Shown: positions 11,807 through 21,432 of the stretch, in pieces
Position numbering within the stretch: the stretch's first letter is position 1
Layout of the letters: the number at the start of each line of letters is the position of its first letter
From: Diphasiastrum complanatum
Lineage: Eukaryota > Streptophyta > Lycopodiopsida > Lycopodiales > Lycopodiaceae
Direction of reading: 5' to 3'
DNA: 64,000 nucleotides
NCBI GenBank assembly: GCA_029204225.1
Contig: CM055093.1
Coordinates: forward strand, 46,608,338-46,672,337
Notes under the pieces: model-generated
Databases searched by the model: none
The model's input: the letters and a program-made list of their open reading frames with translations, nothing else
Told to the model about the DNA's origin: nothing
Made by a program: the position numbers and the translations under genes

Positions 11807-12231
11807 ATGGAACAACGAGATCAGTAATGGCTCAAGGATGTTTGCATCACGCATTTCTGCATTTGGGCAATTTTTTTGACAAACAAAAGACAATAGCAGA
11901 ATGCAAGAGTGGATTGTGTAGTGGCAGAGAGTGAGCTTTGAGAGTTCATGTAGTTGTTCTATTTCACTGAGATAATAGGACAAGCCTTCAATAATAGGTG
12001 TTGTTACCATAATTGCATCTGTAGTAATCACCGAGCAAGGAGCATCTTTTGTAACCTCTTCCAGAGATCTCCATCTCTACGGTAGTGCCAGCTATTTGAA
12101 CTATTGTTACTTATGCCCTCTGAGCTTCTACATGTAGTTCTTGCTCAATCACTGGACAATTGTCTATCAACAATGGAAGGTAAGTTTTTTCCCTCAATTG
12201 AAGGCAAACTGGAACATAGTTTTTGGCACAA

Positions 12232-12500
12232 ATGATTCGCACAACAAACCTCGCTCATAGATTGGAAGAAGGCAAAAAGACCTTGAAATGACTCGTATAG
12301 GTCAAAAGAAGGTAAAAAATATCTTGAAATGACTCGCACAGTTGTGGAACTGCCTTGGGATGATTCGCACAAAGGGTAGGCAACTCACACAGGGTCTTAG
12401 CTTCATAAAACTAGCCTGTGCAAGTATGGTCAACTTTATTTGTGCAAAAATGGTCAATATGGTGAAACTTACCAAAAATCGTCAAAGAATGACTCACACA
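12232..12500 (-). repeat. Array of ATGACTCGCACA motifs (minus arm)
   Basis: At least five copies of AT(G)A(C/T)TCGCACA occur at about 12232, 12287, 12329, 12360 and 12489. They are the reverse complement of the motif in the next array, so the two arrays are arranged head to head around 12.6 kb. Confidence 0.55.
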
Positions 12501-12844
12501 ACCTTATTTTGGAGGGACAACATCTTTTTAATCCGAAAATTAGGTATGCGAGCAAGATTTTAGAACACTTTGATCTCGCACAAAAGATTGATGTCCAAAA
12601 ACTCCTTTTGGTACCTATTTTTTGTTATCTCTAATCCTCGTTTCGGTACTCTCACCTACCTCAAGATATTGTATTTTTCTTTTCATCAAATGTCGTCATG
12701 TGCACTAATGCAGCTTTTTCTTCCTTCAAACTATTTTCTTAGCATTTCGGTTCATTCTGCACTGTTGTTGTTATGTCTAGAGCAAGAATCCGCCCCCAGT
12801 CTTGTGCGAGTATTCAGGCATGCGTTAATAGGTTGTGTGAATCA

Positions 12845-13470
12845 TTTGTGCGAGTCCTTTTTTGACGTGTGCGAGTCATTTTTGTATTGTGCGAGTCATT
12901 TTTTAGGTGTACGAGTCATTTTGTCACTTATGAGTCACTACCTCTACACCTCAAGGTTTGTTGTGCAAGTCCTTTTTTGTCACTTCTGAGTCATCTTTTG
13001 TGCGAGTTTCCTTGCACGAGTCATCTTCCAACCTTGCACGAGTCATTTTTTGAGCTGTGCAAGTCATTTTCAAGTCTGTGAGAGTCATCTTCCAACTCTG
13101 TGTGAGTCATCTTTCAACTAGGTGCAAGTCATCTTGAATTGTTCCCCTGTGCGAGCACCTCCTTCTGACCTGTACGAGTCATTTTAGCTCGTGCGGGTAC
13201 TGAGCTTCTTATGCAAGTCATCTTAACCTTGCGGGTACTGATCTTCTTACGAGTCATTTAAGCCTGTACGGGTATTGAGCTTTTTGTGCGAGTCATTTTA
13301 GCTTGTGCAGGTATTGATCGTCTTATGCGAGTCATTTTTGCCTATGCGGGTACCGACCTTCTTATGCGAGTCATTTTTCACAGTATACACGCATGTACGA
13401 GTAGTATGTTCCCTTGCGCGAGTCATTTTCTACTTCTTTTGGGAACCGTTCAGCCTTGTGCGAGTTCATC
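12845..13470 (+). repeat. Array of about 24 TGTGCGAGTCATTTT motifs
   Basis: Degenerate copies of TGTGCGAGTCATTTT recur every 15-50 bp. From about 13190 to 13380 they are organised in a higher-order unit of about 40-50 bp (GCGGGTACTGA, CTTCTTATGCGAGTCATTTT) repeated about five times. Spacing is irregular and copies are diverged. Similar TGCGAG cores occur in the leaders of elements A and B, so this may be leader sequence of a related retrotransposon. Confidence 0.6.
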
Positions 13471-14169
13471 AACCTTCCAAAAAATCGATGCGTGGTAAGC
13501 TGATCCACCTGAGACCAAACGGTACAACATAAAATTAAATAATCCTAAATTCGTCCAAACTAATGACACTTAGCTACTCGCCCGCCACATTTTAACTCAA
13601 TAACTTTTATCAATGGGCGAGTACGTTTTTCACACAAATTTTTTAGGAGCAAATGGTCTGTCATAATCTCAAGCTAACAAACGTTGAGTTTTCTGAGTGA
13701 AAGTTTTGTATGTTGAGTTACTACTGACCAGTGGAGATCAATCCATTGCCTTCAAATCTCAAGACCATCGATGAAGAGGCCTATCCAGGTCCTGCCACCC
13801 TCAAGTGGTAATATGAGAACGAGAGACTCTAGTGAGGCAAATTACAGTCGCCTGTCAACAATCCAAACATGTCAAACCAGGATCAGATTTCATTGGAATA
13901 ACTCGAAAACAATACGAGACTCTATGTTATCACCAGTGGAAAGATACAGAGCAAAAATGGCTATTTTTGCATATTTCATCATGGTAAGTATTCGCACAGA
14001 GGTAAAATATCTCTAAACGATTCCTTGCGAATACTCTACTTACATTTCTTGACCAAGACCCTAAAATTATCAAACATGGCCTATGAGAATAGGGTTGAGG
14101 TCCTTTTGCCCTAAGGACCAGCGGTTCCAGAAACATCAGGAAAGTCCAGAGAAGGTGAGAGAAATATAG

Positions 14170-14341
14170 CCCAATTTGGACCCAACTCTAAAAAGTGATC
14201 TCTAAGTCTAAAAATGACATTGGGCCTCTAGTTTTATTTTAATTACAAGGCCCAAGTCAAGTTTATTTTATTTATGCCCTCGCAACACATTTTATTGGAG
14301 GATTTTATTTATTTACACTTTGTTGGGAATACCCCCAACAG
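14170..14341 (-). repeat. Proximal part of the 3' LTR of element A
   Basis: On the minus strand it begins TGTTGGGGGTATTCCCAACA, a near-palindromic tip identical in design to the 5' LTR tip at 24813. It matches 24592-24813 in the same orientation except for an internal deletion of about 50 bp (present at about 24697-24748). It stops exactly at the inversion breakpoint. Confidence 0.8.
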
Positions 14342-14359
14342 GACCCACGGCCTGAAGTA

Positions 14360-14377
14360 GTGCCGGTCCCTCGGCAC
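14360..14377 (-). promoter_or_regulatory. Conserved pre-LTR hairpin, element A
   Basis: The minus strand reads GTGCCGAGGGACCGGCAC, a perfect 6-bp stem, 18 bp before the 3' LTR. Equivalent hairpins lie at 54826-54843 (B) and 56711-56728 (G). It may take part in plus-strand priming, packaging or 3' RNA structure, which is inferred from position only. Confidence 0.6.
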
Positions 14378-14389
14378 TCTGCCGGTTTA

Positions 14390-17300
14390 GTAGAGCGTTC
14401 TCTTGGACCGCCTCTGGTGGATGAGATATCCCGTAACGTCTTCCATGAAGTTGAGACGGTCCAATTTCTTCGAGTCCTTTGGCGTGTGGAAGAACTTGCG
14501 GACTCCTGTCAGCCATTCCTGATCCACCCATGCTTGGAATCGTTTCGTCCAGGGATCTCCAAGGAATGCAGCTCAGTAATATACGTGAGCGACTGGCAGC
14601 TGGTCTTCGACTTTGTTGGAAGCGAGCGCCTTATTTGGATCAAAAGATATAGAGGGAAGGAAATCATCCCATTTTGTTTCAATGCCCATTAGATATTCCA
14701 AGTCTCGGGCGTAAGTGGCTGTCGCGCGAACTATGGGATCGGGACAATTGATGTAGTGACTCGCAAATGCGGAGATCCGTTGTCCATCCATATTCGAATT
14801 TGATGATTGGCCAGTTAAAATTGTTGAGTGTGATCTGGTCCAGAGGAGTGTCGCATTTCGCCCATTTGGATCTTCTTGGACATGGCAGGAAATGCGCGTT
14901 CACCCGTAACTGTTGCGGACTCGTCACTAAGCCCTGATGGCCGCAGGATCTCTCTCAAATAACTGTTGTTGCCACTACGGTCGAGGGCGGGTAAGGCTTG
15001 TAGTTCTTTTCCCTTGATGGTCTGAGCTGAGAATGATATTTGTCAGCCACCTCTTGATGACTCATGGGGATATTTGGATAAAAAGTCATTGATGTTCTCC
15101 TCCATGGATTTTGATCTTCGGAAGGCCCGGTTGGCAGATATCATTCGTGACCCTCTAGATGATGTTGCTTGGCCCTAGCTGGTGGTTCCGCGGGCTCTGG
15201 TCTCACGTCTCAACGGCCGCATTTGTCTTCCTTTGGTCTTGGCCTTCGGACCCTTGATCTGGTTGAAATCCCCCTGCTGCTTGATGTCTCTGATCTTGGT
15301 TGGTACTAGCGTGTGCAGCATCAAAATTAGGTGGCGGTGGAATCACCATGGGGGTGGGTTGGGCCTTTGTTTCCATGTATTTCTGGCATGCCTTGAGGGC
15401 TTGCTTGGCCTGGGCGAGCTCTTGCGTTGCGCTTGCCCGATACTTATTGAACTCCGCCTGGTAGTTGTTGAGGGTTTGGTTATAAATCTGCACCTGACGC
15501 CGTAGAAGATTCATCTCTGATTAGGAAAGCGGCCTTGTGTCCGGTGCAGATTGAGCTAACCAGACGAGCTTCTCGTCTTGTAAGGCTTTAACCTCCGTCC
15601 CCAGGCGCGTGTTCTCTGCTTCCAAAAGTGTAAGTTGTGCCTGGATGGGGGCAAGCCATTGGGATGCTTCAGCTTGAAGCTCCCGCACCTTTGTGGAGGC
15701 CTCAGTCAATGCTTTGAAGAGGCTTTGAATATATTTGTTTAGGCCCTCCTCCTTCTGCTGCAGCTTGGCAATCTCCTACTGCCTTGCTTGTTCGTGTTGC
15801 TAAGCCAGAATCAGCTCTTGCTGCATTGGTGAGGTCGGTTCGCAGTTGTGTATTACTCGTTGCCAACTATAGTACCCTGCTTTCCAGAATAGCTTTGGCT
15901 GCTACTGCATCTAGGATGTATTTTCCTAGGGTTTGGTACGCCATCGTTAGATCCGTGGGAGCAGTTGGTACACTGGCACTAGCAGGGCTTGTATTGTATC
16001 GGCCCCGACGACTTGTGGAATTCCGTCGTCATTGTCTTTGATCAGGTTTTCATTTGTCTTGATGTCATCTGGGGCAGTAGGGTCAGTCCGATATGGTGAT
16101 GCTACAAAAACTATTTGTACAAATGCGTCATCAGACAGCGGTTGGCTGCCCTCGGCAACCTTTGGCGAAGCAGGTGGGGTGTGAGAAACAACTGTGGAAA
16201 CATGGGTGAGGACGGTTTGTCCAAACGAGAGGATGGGAGGAACAGTGGGAAACTGAAGGGTGGTGTGGAGTATGGAAGAAGGTGAGGATGGAGCAAAAAG
16301 TGTCTGGCGTGAGGGTGAAAATTTGATAACATGCATCCATGCCAGAGTGTCGGGGGACAGTTGCGAATCAGAAGGGTTGAATGTGAGAGGAGCAACGGTG
16401 GTGGCAGGAGTAATGGAGGATGCGATGGTGATGGATGGAGCAGCGGACACTAGAAGAGAAATAGGAGTGGTATCAACAGAAGAAACAACAATGGAGACAA
16501 AAACATATGTGGATGGAATAGGAAGAGAGGTAGCGACAACAGAAATTGGAGTGGGGGGTTGCACGGAAGAAGAAGTGATGGTGATTGATGGAGTAGTTAG
16601 TGCGACAATGGAGACACGTCGTCGGGTAACAGGTGGAGATGTGGATGTAGAGGCATCACCACGCATTCGTGGCCGTTGTGTTAATGACTGCAGGTTGGCA
16701 TGAGGTAGATGCTTGAGATGGTGGGTAAAGGTTAGTATGTGGCACAAGGGTAGACAAGAGGGATGAGCATTGGAAACCGCGCACTTTCACCTCGAGAAGT
16801 GCGCAGGCAAAGTTATACAATAGGGGACCTGCTGCGATTTGCTCACGGTTGTTGGGTTTGATGGAGTTTGTTAGTTCTCGAATAAGAAAGCTATGCTAGT
16901 CGTATGGCACAACGGAGGGGTTAGGGAATTCCAGAAAGGATTCCACTATCTGACTCAGTAGCGTAGACTGGATTTTGTTCTTGCAAAATGTTGAAATAAC
17001 CAAAAAGTTATTCAATAGATGCGCAGCTGCTTGAATGACGGGTTCCGTGATAGCTTCTATTAGGTAACCATTGTTAGTCTGGATGGGAATTTCTGGTGTG
17101 GTTTGGGTGACTAATGGTTTGATAAGAGCTTTGGCATGGCGATGGGAGATGGTTTGACAATCACCGGACATAATGCCAACGGTGATTATCCAGTCGGCAT
17201 TAATCCTGACCTTGTACGTGGTACCTTGGTACAGGAAGTGGAAACGAGCCTTGTCCTCGTCCCAGGTGGCATAAGCGTGAAAGGCAAGGCCCATGTTAAT

Positions 17301-17474
17301 CTCAAAATGGAAGAGCGCCAAGTAAAAATCCATTGCTTCAAGGAGTGGGCCGGTTGTCTGCAGCCATGGTTGTATCAGAGTGTTAGAGGGTAGAGGCCAA
17401 ATCTGCGTGGCCTTGGGGATGTCACGCTGGATCGCATGTTTGGCGCAAGAGTCTTCAGAGGATGAGGAGGCCAT
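14390..17474 (-). pseudogene. Extra ORF of element A (aORF), between integrase and 3' LTR
   Basis: A coding region of about 3 kb downstream of pol on the same strand, broken by a few stops and frameshifts. It starts MASSSSEDSCAK at 17474 and runs open to 16896 (192 codons: acidic and Ser-rich start, then a mixed, apparently globular segment with DFYLALFHFEIN and YKVRINADWIITVG). 16747-15947 is Ser/Thr/Pro/Val-rich (266 codons, mucin-like low complexity). 15709-15203 is Gln/Glu/Ala-rich with likely coiled coil (LTLLEAENTRLGTEVKAL; QELAQAKQALKACQKYMETK). 14927-14390 is again globular (SFDPNKALASNKVEDQLPVA; AAFLGDPWTKRFQAWVDQEW). No known domain was recognised. Its position equals that of env-like or accessory ORFs of some plant gypsy elements, but no signal peptide or clear membrane anchor was seen. 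Confidence 0.6.
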
Positions 17475-17736
17475 GTTAGCAATGATGATTAGTGGTTGAA
17501 AAAGTCTTAAAAGTAGAAAAAACGGTGAAAAATGGAAAAAGATGTGGAAATAGTAGAAAACTGAGAATAATGAGTGTTGGATGACAATGATTGTAGTTCA
17601 GAGAGCAGATTGGTGTTTAATATGAGCAGATGACAGCTGGTAGGAAGTTTGGCTGAAAATAGAAAACTTGGTATTTCTAGTGGAAATTTCGACAGAGCTT
17701 CGCTGGCAAAGGTGATAAATGACTCGAATTCAGCCC

Positions 17737-17743
17737 TTATATA
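17737..17743 (-). promoter_or_regulatory. TATA box upstream of the aORF (proximal copy)
   Basis: The minus strand reads CACTATATAAGGGCTG, a good plant TATA box, 263 bp upstream of the aORF start codon at 17474. It lies far from any LTR, so it may be an internal promoter for a separate transcript. Confidence 0.5.
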
Positions 17744-18223
17744 GTGGAATTTAGAGTGCATATTTGGTGAAATTCACTTTTCCTTGTTCAGTTCCACCCA
17801 AATTTTGGCAGGCACCTTCTTCACAAAATTCTAAGACCTCAGAGAAGTCTACGAGAGTTCAGAAGGTGAGAGGGTAGAGGCCAAATCTGTGTGGCCTCCG
17901 GGATGTCACGCTGGATCACCTGTTTGGCGCCAGAGTCTTCAAATGATGAGGAGGCCATGTTAGCAATGATGATTAGTGGTTGAAAAAGTCTTAAAAGTAG
18001 AAAAAAAAACGGTGGAAAATGGAAAAAGATGTGGAAACAGTAGAAAATTGAGAATAATGAGTGTTGGATGACAGTGATTGTAGTTCAGAGCACAAATCGG
18101 TGTTTAATATGAGTAGATGACAGCTGGTAGGAAGTTTGGTTGAAAACAGAAAACTTGGTATGTCCAGTGGAAATTTCGACAGAGCTTCGCTGGCAAAGGT
18201 GATAAATGACTCGAATTCAGCCC

Positions 18224-18230
18224 TTATATA
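18224..18230 (-). promoter_or_regulatory. TATA box upstream of the aORF (duplicated copy)
   Basis: The same TATATAAGGGCTG element as at 17737, repeated by the 484-bp tandem duplication and conserved in both copies. Confidence 0.5.
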
Positions 18231-18355
18231 GCGGAATTTAGAGTGCGTATTTGATGAAATTCACTTTCCCTTTTTCAGTGCCACCCAAATTTTGGCAGGC
18301 ACCTTCTTCACAAAATTCTAAGACCTTAGGGAAGTCTGCGAGAGTTCAGAAGGTG

Positions 18356-19070
18356 ATTTGATTGCTATGCGGAGGTTCTGGAAGGGTTCAGGCTGTCTGC
18401 GAGGGTTCAACTCTCGTAGGAAGTGATCTCTTGCACAACTTGTTTATGTGATTGAATTTTCAAGATCAGACCATGTAGGCAGGCTAATTTCACTGCTCTG
18501 ATTCCATTTAGGCACCTTGCCAGAGTTGGTAAGTCGATCTTGATGCTCTATAAGGGTTCTGAAAATTCTGCTTGGGAACTCTCACATACACTAAAAAATG
18601 ATGATTCCTCCATCATGAACTCTCGCAGAGATTTTCATGGATGCATCTAGGTCAGATCTGGTGACTGTCCAATTTTCAAGAGCTATCTCCCAGGGGATCT
18701 CAAAAAATCATGAAAAAAGTGCTCCTTCAGAGTGTTTTTTGATGAGATCTCGAGATTTTCTGATTTCTAACTTTTGTAAACTGGTAATCAGCTTCATCCA
18801 AGCTTGATCTGACTGTTGGTAGTGCTCTGAAAGTTCTGATGGATTCTTGGTAGTAGATCCCTCAGTCAATCTGATGATCTGCTTCCTTTTTGACCCTATC
18901 AGGATCTAGATCCTCCTTGGATTCTGATGGATTTCTCCGATCTTGCCAGATCTGGCTAAATCTTGATGGATTTAGCTTGATTTGGCTTGATCTCCTTAGA
19001 TCTAGTGTGATGGCTGAGCAGATTAGCTTTTTGTAACGTGCCACCCCCAATCTGGATCTGTCTTACTGTG
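18356..19070 (-). other. Integrase-aORF spacer with leader-like motifs
   Basis: No domain was recognised. It contains CTGCGAGGGTTC and CTCTCGTAGG motifs (about 18399-18420) of the type found in the 5' leader of element A at 23.6-24.25 kb. The spacer before the aORF therefore resembles a second leader. Confidence 0.45.
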
Positions 19071-19074
19071 GTGG

Positions 19075-19326
19075 CTAGTACTTGTGCAACTGGCTACCGT
19101 TGATGGGTGTGTCGAATGGCGTCCCATCAAGCTGTTCTAAGTTCACGGCTCCATGATTAAGAATTTCCTTGATCTTATAAGGACCTTCGCCCGTGAATTC
19201 TAACTTTTCCTTGATCGCCTTGGTTTTATACATCAGGACCAGATCTCGTGAACAAAGATCCTTCTTTTGTAATCTGCGATCATGCCAAGCCTTGCGTCTT
19301 TCCTTTTCAGCTGCTAGTGCATGCAC
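19075..19326 (-). pseudogene. Integrase C-terminal region of element A
   Basis: The frame carries RRKAWHDRRLQKKDLCSRDL, VLMYKTKAIKEKL and FTGEGPYKIKEILNHGAVNL. This matches the usual end of plant Ty3/gypsy integrases (a basic helix, then K-x-x-x-WTGPY-x-V-like block and a short Leu-rich tail). The catalytic DDE core and zinc finger are missing because the preceding segment is replaced by a copia gag fragment. No chromodomain follows. Confidence 0.75.
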
Positions 19327-19339
19327 AACTAATCATCTT

Positions 19340-19625
19340 TCTTTTGAAGACTTTAAAAAAAATTTCTCCTTAGGGTTAGAACCCTAGATGTAGACTTTGA
19401 CTCATAAACCTTCTTCAAAGATTCCCAAGCCTCATTAGATGTTGTGCACTTACCAACTTCCTTGAGAAGTTCATTAGTCGCATTCATCTTGATCACATGT
19501 AGAGCTTTCTCTGCCTTCATGTCATACCTCAATTGTTTTTGAGATGCCAAAGGTCTCTCCTCCACACCTACAACAATATCCATCAAATCATTCATCTCAA
19601 GCAACGATTCCATCCTCACCTTCCA
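19340..19625 (-). pseudogene. Copia gag fragment fused into gypsy element A
   Basis: The frame contains SLLEMNDLMDIVVG, KAEKALHVIKMNATNELLKE and TSNEAWESLKKVYESKS, the pattern of the copia gag N-terminal domain (UBN2/DUF4219 type). It joins the gypsy RT frame directly at about 19625 (PPPGTIREVD) and ends against the gypsy integrase tail near 19335. It replaces gypsy RNase H and most of integrase. Template switching during reverse transcription or a deletion-linked insertion could explain it. Confidence 0.7.
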
Positions 19626-20720
19626 AGTCGACCTCGCGGATCGTCCCCGGTGGTGGTAGATCAACAGTGATCCTGATCTTCAATAGATTTGTGACGATCC
19701 CGTGTCTTGACACTATATGGCCGAGTATCAAGCCATGCGTCACCCAAAATTGACATTTTTTTGGATTAAGGGAGATCTGGTATTCGCGGCATTTTTGTAG
19801 CACCTTCTCCAAATTGGATAAGTGTTCTGAATCTGGTCCATGCACGCACATATCGTCCAAGAAAATTTCCAGAAATTTTTGCAAATAATCTTTGAATGCC
19901 ACCTGCATGACTCGTTGGAAAGTGGGGCATTGCAAAGTCCGAATGGCATCACTTTATAGGCATAAGTTCTCCATTATGTGGCGAATGCTGTCTTGTGCTG
20001 GTCCTAGGGGCCTATTTTCACCTGGTTGTAGCCGTTGAAGCCGTCCAGAATACTGTAGGCTTCGTCGCCAGCTACTCTATCGAGGACACTTTCCGTAAAT
20101 GGTAAAGAAAAATGGTCCTTTTTGGTGACTGCATTAAGCGCCTTCAGATTCACACATATATGCATTTTGCCATTATTCTTGGGTACTATAACTATCGGCG
20201 ATACTCATTCCGTGTGCTCGATTTTGTGAATGAAATCTGCATCCATAAGTTTCTGCAACTCTTTCTTGATCAGTTCTATATAATTTGGGTTACAACGGTA
20301 GTAATGGCTTACCTTGGGGACTGCTCCGTCCACCAAAGGTATGGTATGTTGGACTACTGTTGGCGGAATGGCCTTTAGATCACTATAGCTCCAGGCAAAA
20401 CAATCTTTATATTCCACCAACAAGGATCATAGTCTCTTGAACTGCGTGGGTGTTGACTGCTCTTTCACATGCATTATCCTTTCTTCTTCTCCTGGTTTCG
20501 CAAGATTCATCGGCTGTGTTCGCGCAAGTCCCTCAAAGACTTGTTCCGCTGGTGCCTGACTTTGATCAGGTTCTCGTTGGGCTTGCGACATCATGATTAT
20601 CACGTCGTCCAATGTATAATTCTTGAAAGTATCAGACATCTTGTGAATTGGAGCTCGTCGAGATTCCTCTTTCAGCATATTGATCTTGGCCTGACTAGTC
20701 ATTTTTTTATTTTCTGTCAC
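19626..20720 (-). pseudogene. Reverse transcriptase of element A (Ty3/gypsy)
   Basis: In order: YKDCFAWSYSDLKAIPPTVV and YIELIKKELQKLMDADFIHK (RT N-terminus, 20423-20205), VPKNNGKMHICVNLKALNA, a VMPFGLCNAP block near 19950, and the catalytic EIFLDDMCVHG motif (19935-19597 frame) with both Asp present. NPKKCQFWV and LGHIVSRHGI follow. A frameshift and several stops separate the parts. 20720-20427 is a linker with Lys/Glu-rich sequence. The segment ends at a fusion with copia gag, so no RNase H remains. Confidence 0.85.
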
Positions 20721-21307
20721 CTATGTAGAAGATGACGTTATATCTGAGTCCAACTTGATTGACTTCAAGGAATCCAACACCTTCTTTTTGCCCTTTTTTG
20801 TCATTTTGGTGGGTTCATCCTTGTTGTCTTTCTTCGGGACTGGTGTGACATTCGCCTCATGGTTGCGAATATCAACGTCTACTGTAGCTATTGCCTCTTC
20901 GGGTAGGTCACTCCATCGAATCACCTGGTTGTAGCATTGCTTCAACTGATTCTTCTTATTCGCAGGTGCCTTGGGTGGATCAATCCTTGAGACTTTCGCC
21001 ATAGCAGACCTTGTGCATCCCTCAACCATGGTCTTCCCAGTAAAATACGGTATGCAGATGGAGATTCAAGTATATCCATGACCACAAAAGTAATCACATA
21101 CTGCATGCCTACTATCTTTACGGGAATATCATCAACTACACCTTTTGGTTTCACACAGGATTGATCTGCTAGCTTGATGGCGAATCTAGCTGGCTTCAAT
21201 CCTTGTAGTCCCCATTTTTTGTACAAAGTAGCGGAGATCAGATTGACACCCGATCCTCCATCTACCACTGCCGCCTTGTCCTCGTATCTCTTGTGTTTGA
21301 TTGGCAA
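20721..21307 (-). pseudogene. Aspartic protease region of element A
   Basis: The 21307-20942 frame reads KAAVVDGGSGVNLISATLYKK and later YRILLGRPWLRDA, the DGGSGVN and ILLGRPWL blocks typical of plant gypsy proteases. A frameshifted continuation (21029-20721) is Lys-rich linker sequence. It lies between gag and RT as expected. Not functional because the frame is interrupted. Confidence 0.8.
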
Positions 21308-21432
21308 AGTGATGTTGTGTTCCTCACTTTCCCATGCTACTCCGATGTGGAGGACGTTACTTGTTTCATCATAGCCCGCACAATATATGGGCTCAGGCGC
21401 TACTGGCTCCTCATCCGCTTTGGCCCATTCAG

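Larger units (their letters stand above)
11202..14169 (-). other. 2,968-bp inverted segment with breakpoints inside the element A LTR
   Basis: The left edge begins exactly (ACTCACATGAATC) where the LTR of element A is interrupted at 14170 (CCCAATTTGGACCC), but in the opposite orientation. In the intact 5' LTR of A these two strings are contiguous on the plus strand (GATTCATGTGAGT followed by CCCAATTT, near 24592). Inverting 11202-14169 in thought restores a continuous 3' LTR. The segment holds the R/U5 part of the LTR plus arrays of a TGTGCGAGTCAT motif. Confidence 0.7.
17386..18355 (-). repeat. 484-bp tandem duplication covering the aORF start and its upstream region
   Basis: 17386-17869 and 17870-about 18355 are direct copies with a few percent divergence. 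Each contains a start codon (17474 and 17958, both opening MASSS), about 29 codons of the aORF and about 380 bp of upstream sequence with one TATA box. The upstream copy runs into the flank of the downstream one, so only the downstream start leads into the full ORF. Confidence 0.85.

Noticed and set aside
11802-11830. Primer-binding site after the LTR end near 11806
   Set aside because: TGG is present at the right offset, but the following bases do not match tRNA-Asp or initiator tRNA-Met.
12845-13470. Possible CRISPR array
   Set aside because: Repeats are short, degenerate and unevenly spaced, the genome is eukaryotic and no cas-like genes are present.
16260-16703. 147-codon plus-strand frame
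   Set aside because: Antisense shadow of the Ser/Thr/Pro-rich part of the aORF; low-complexity composition.
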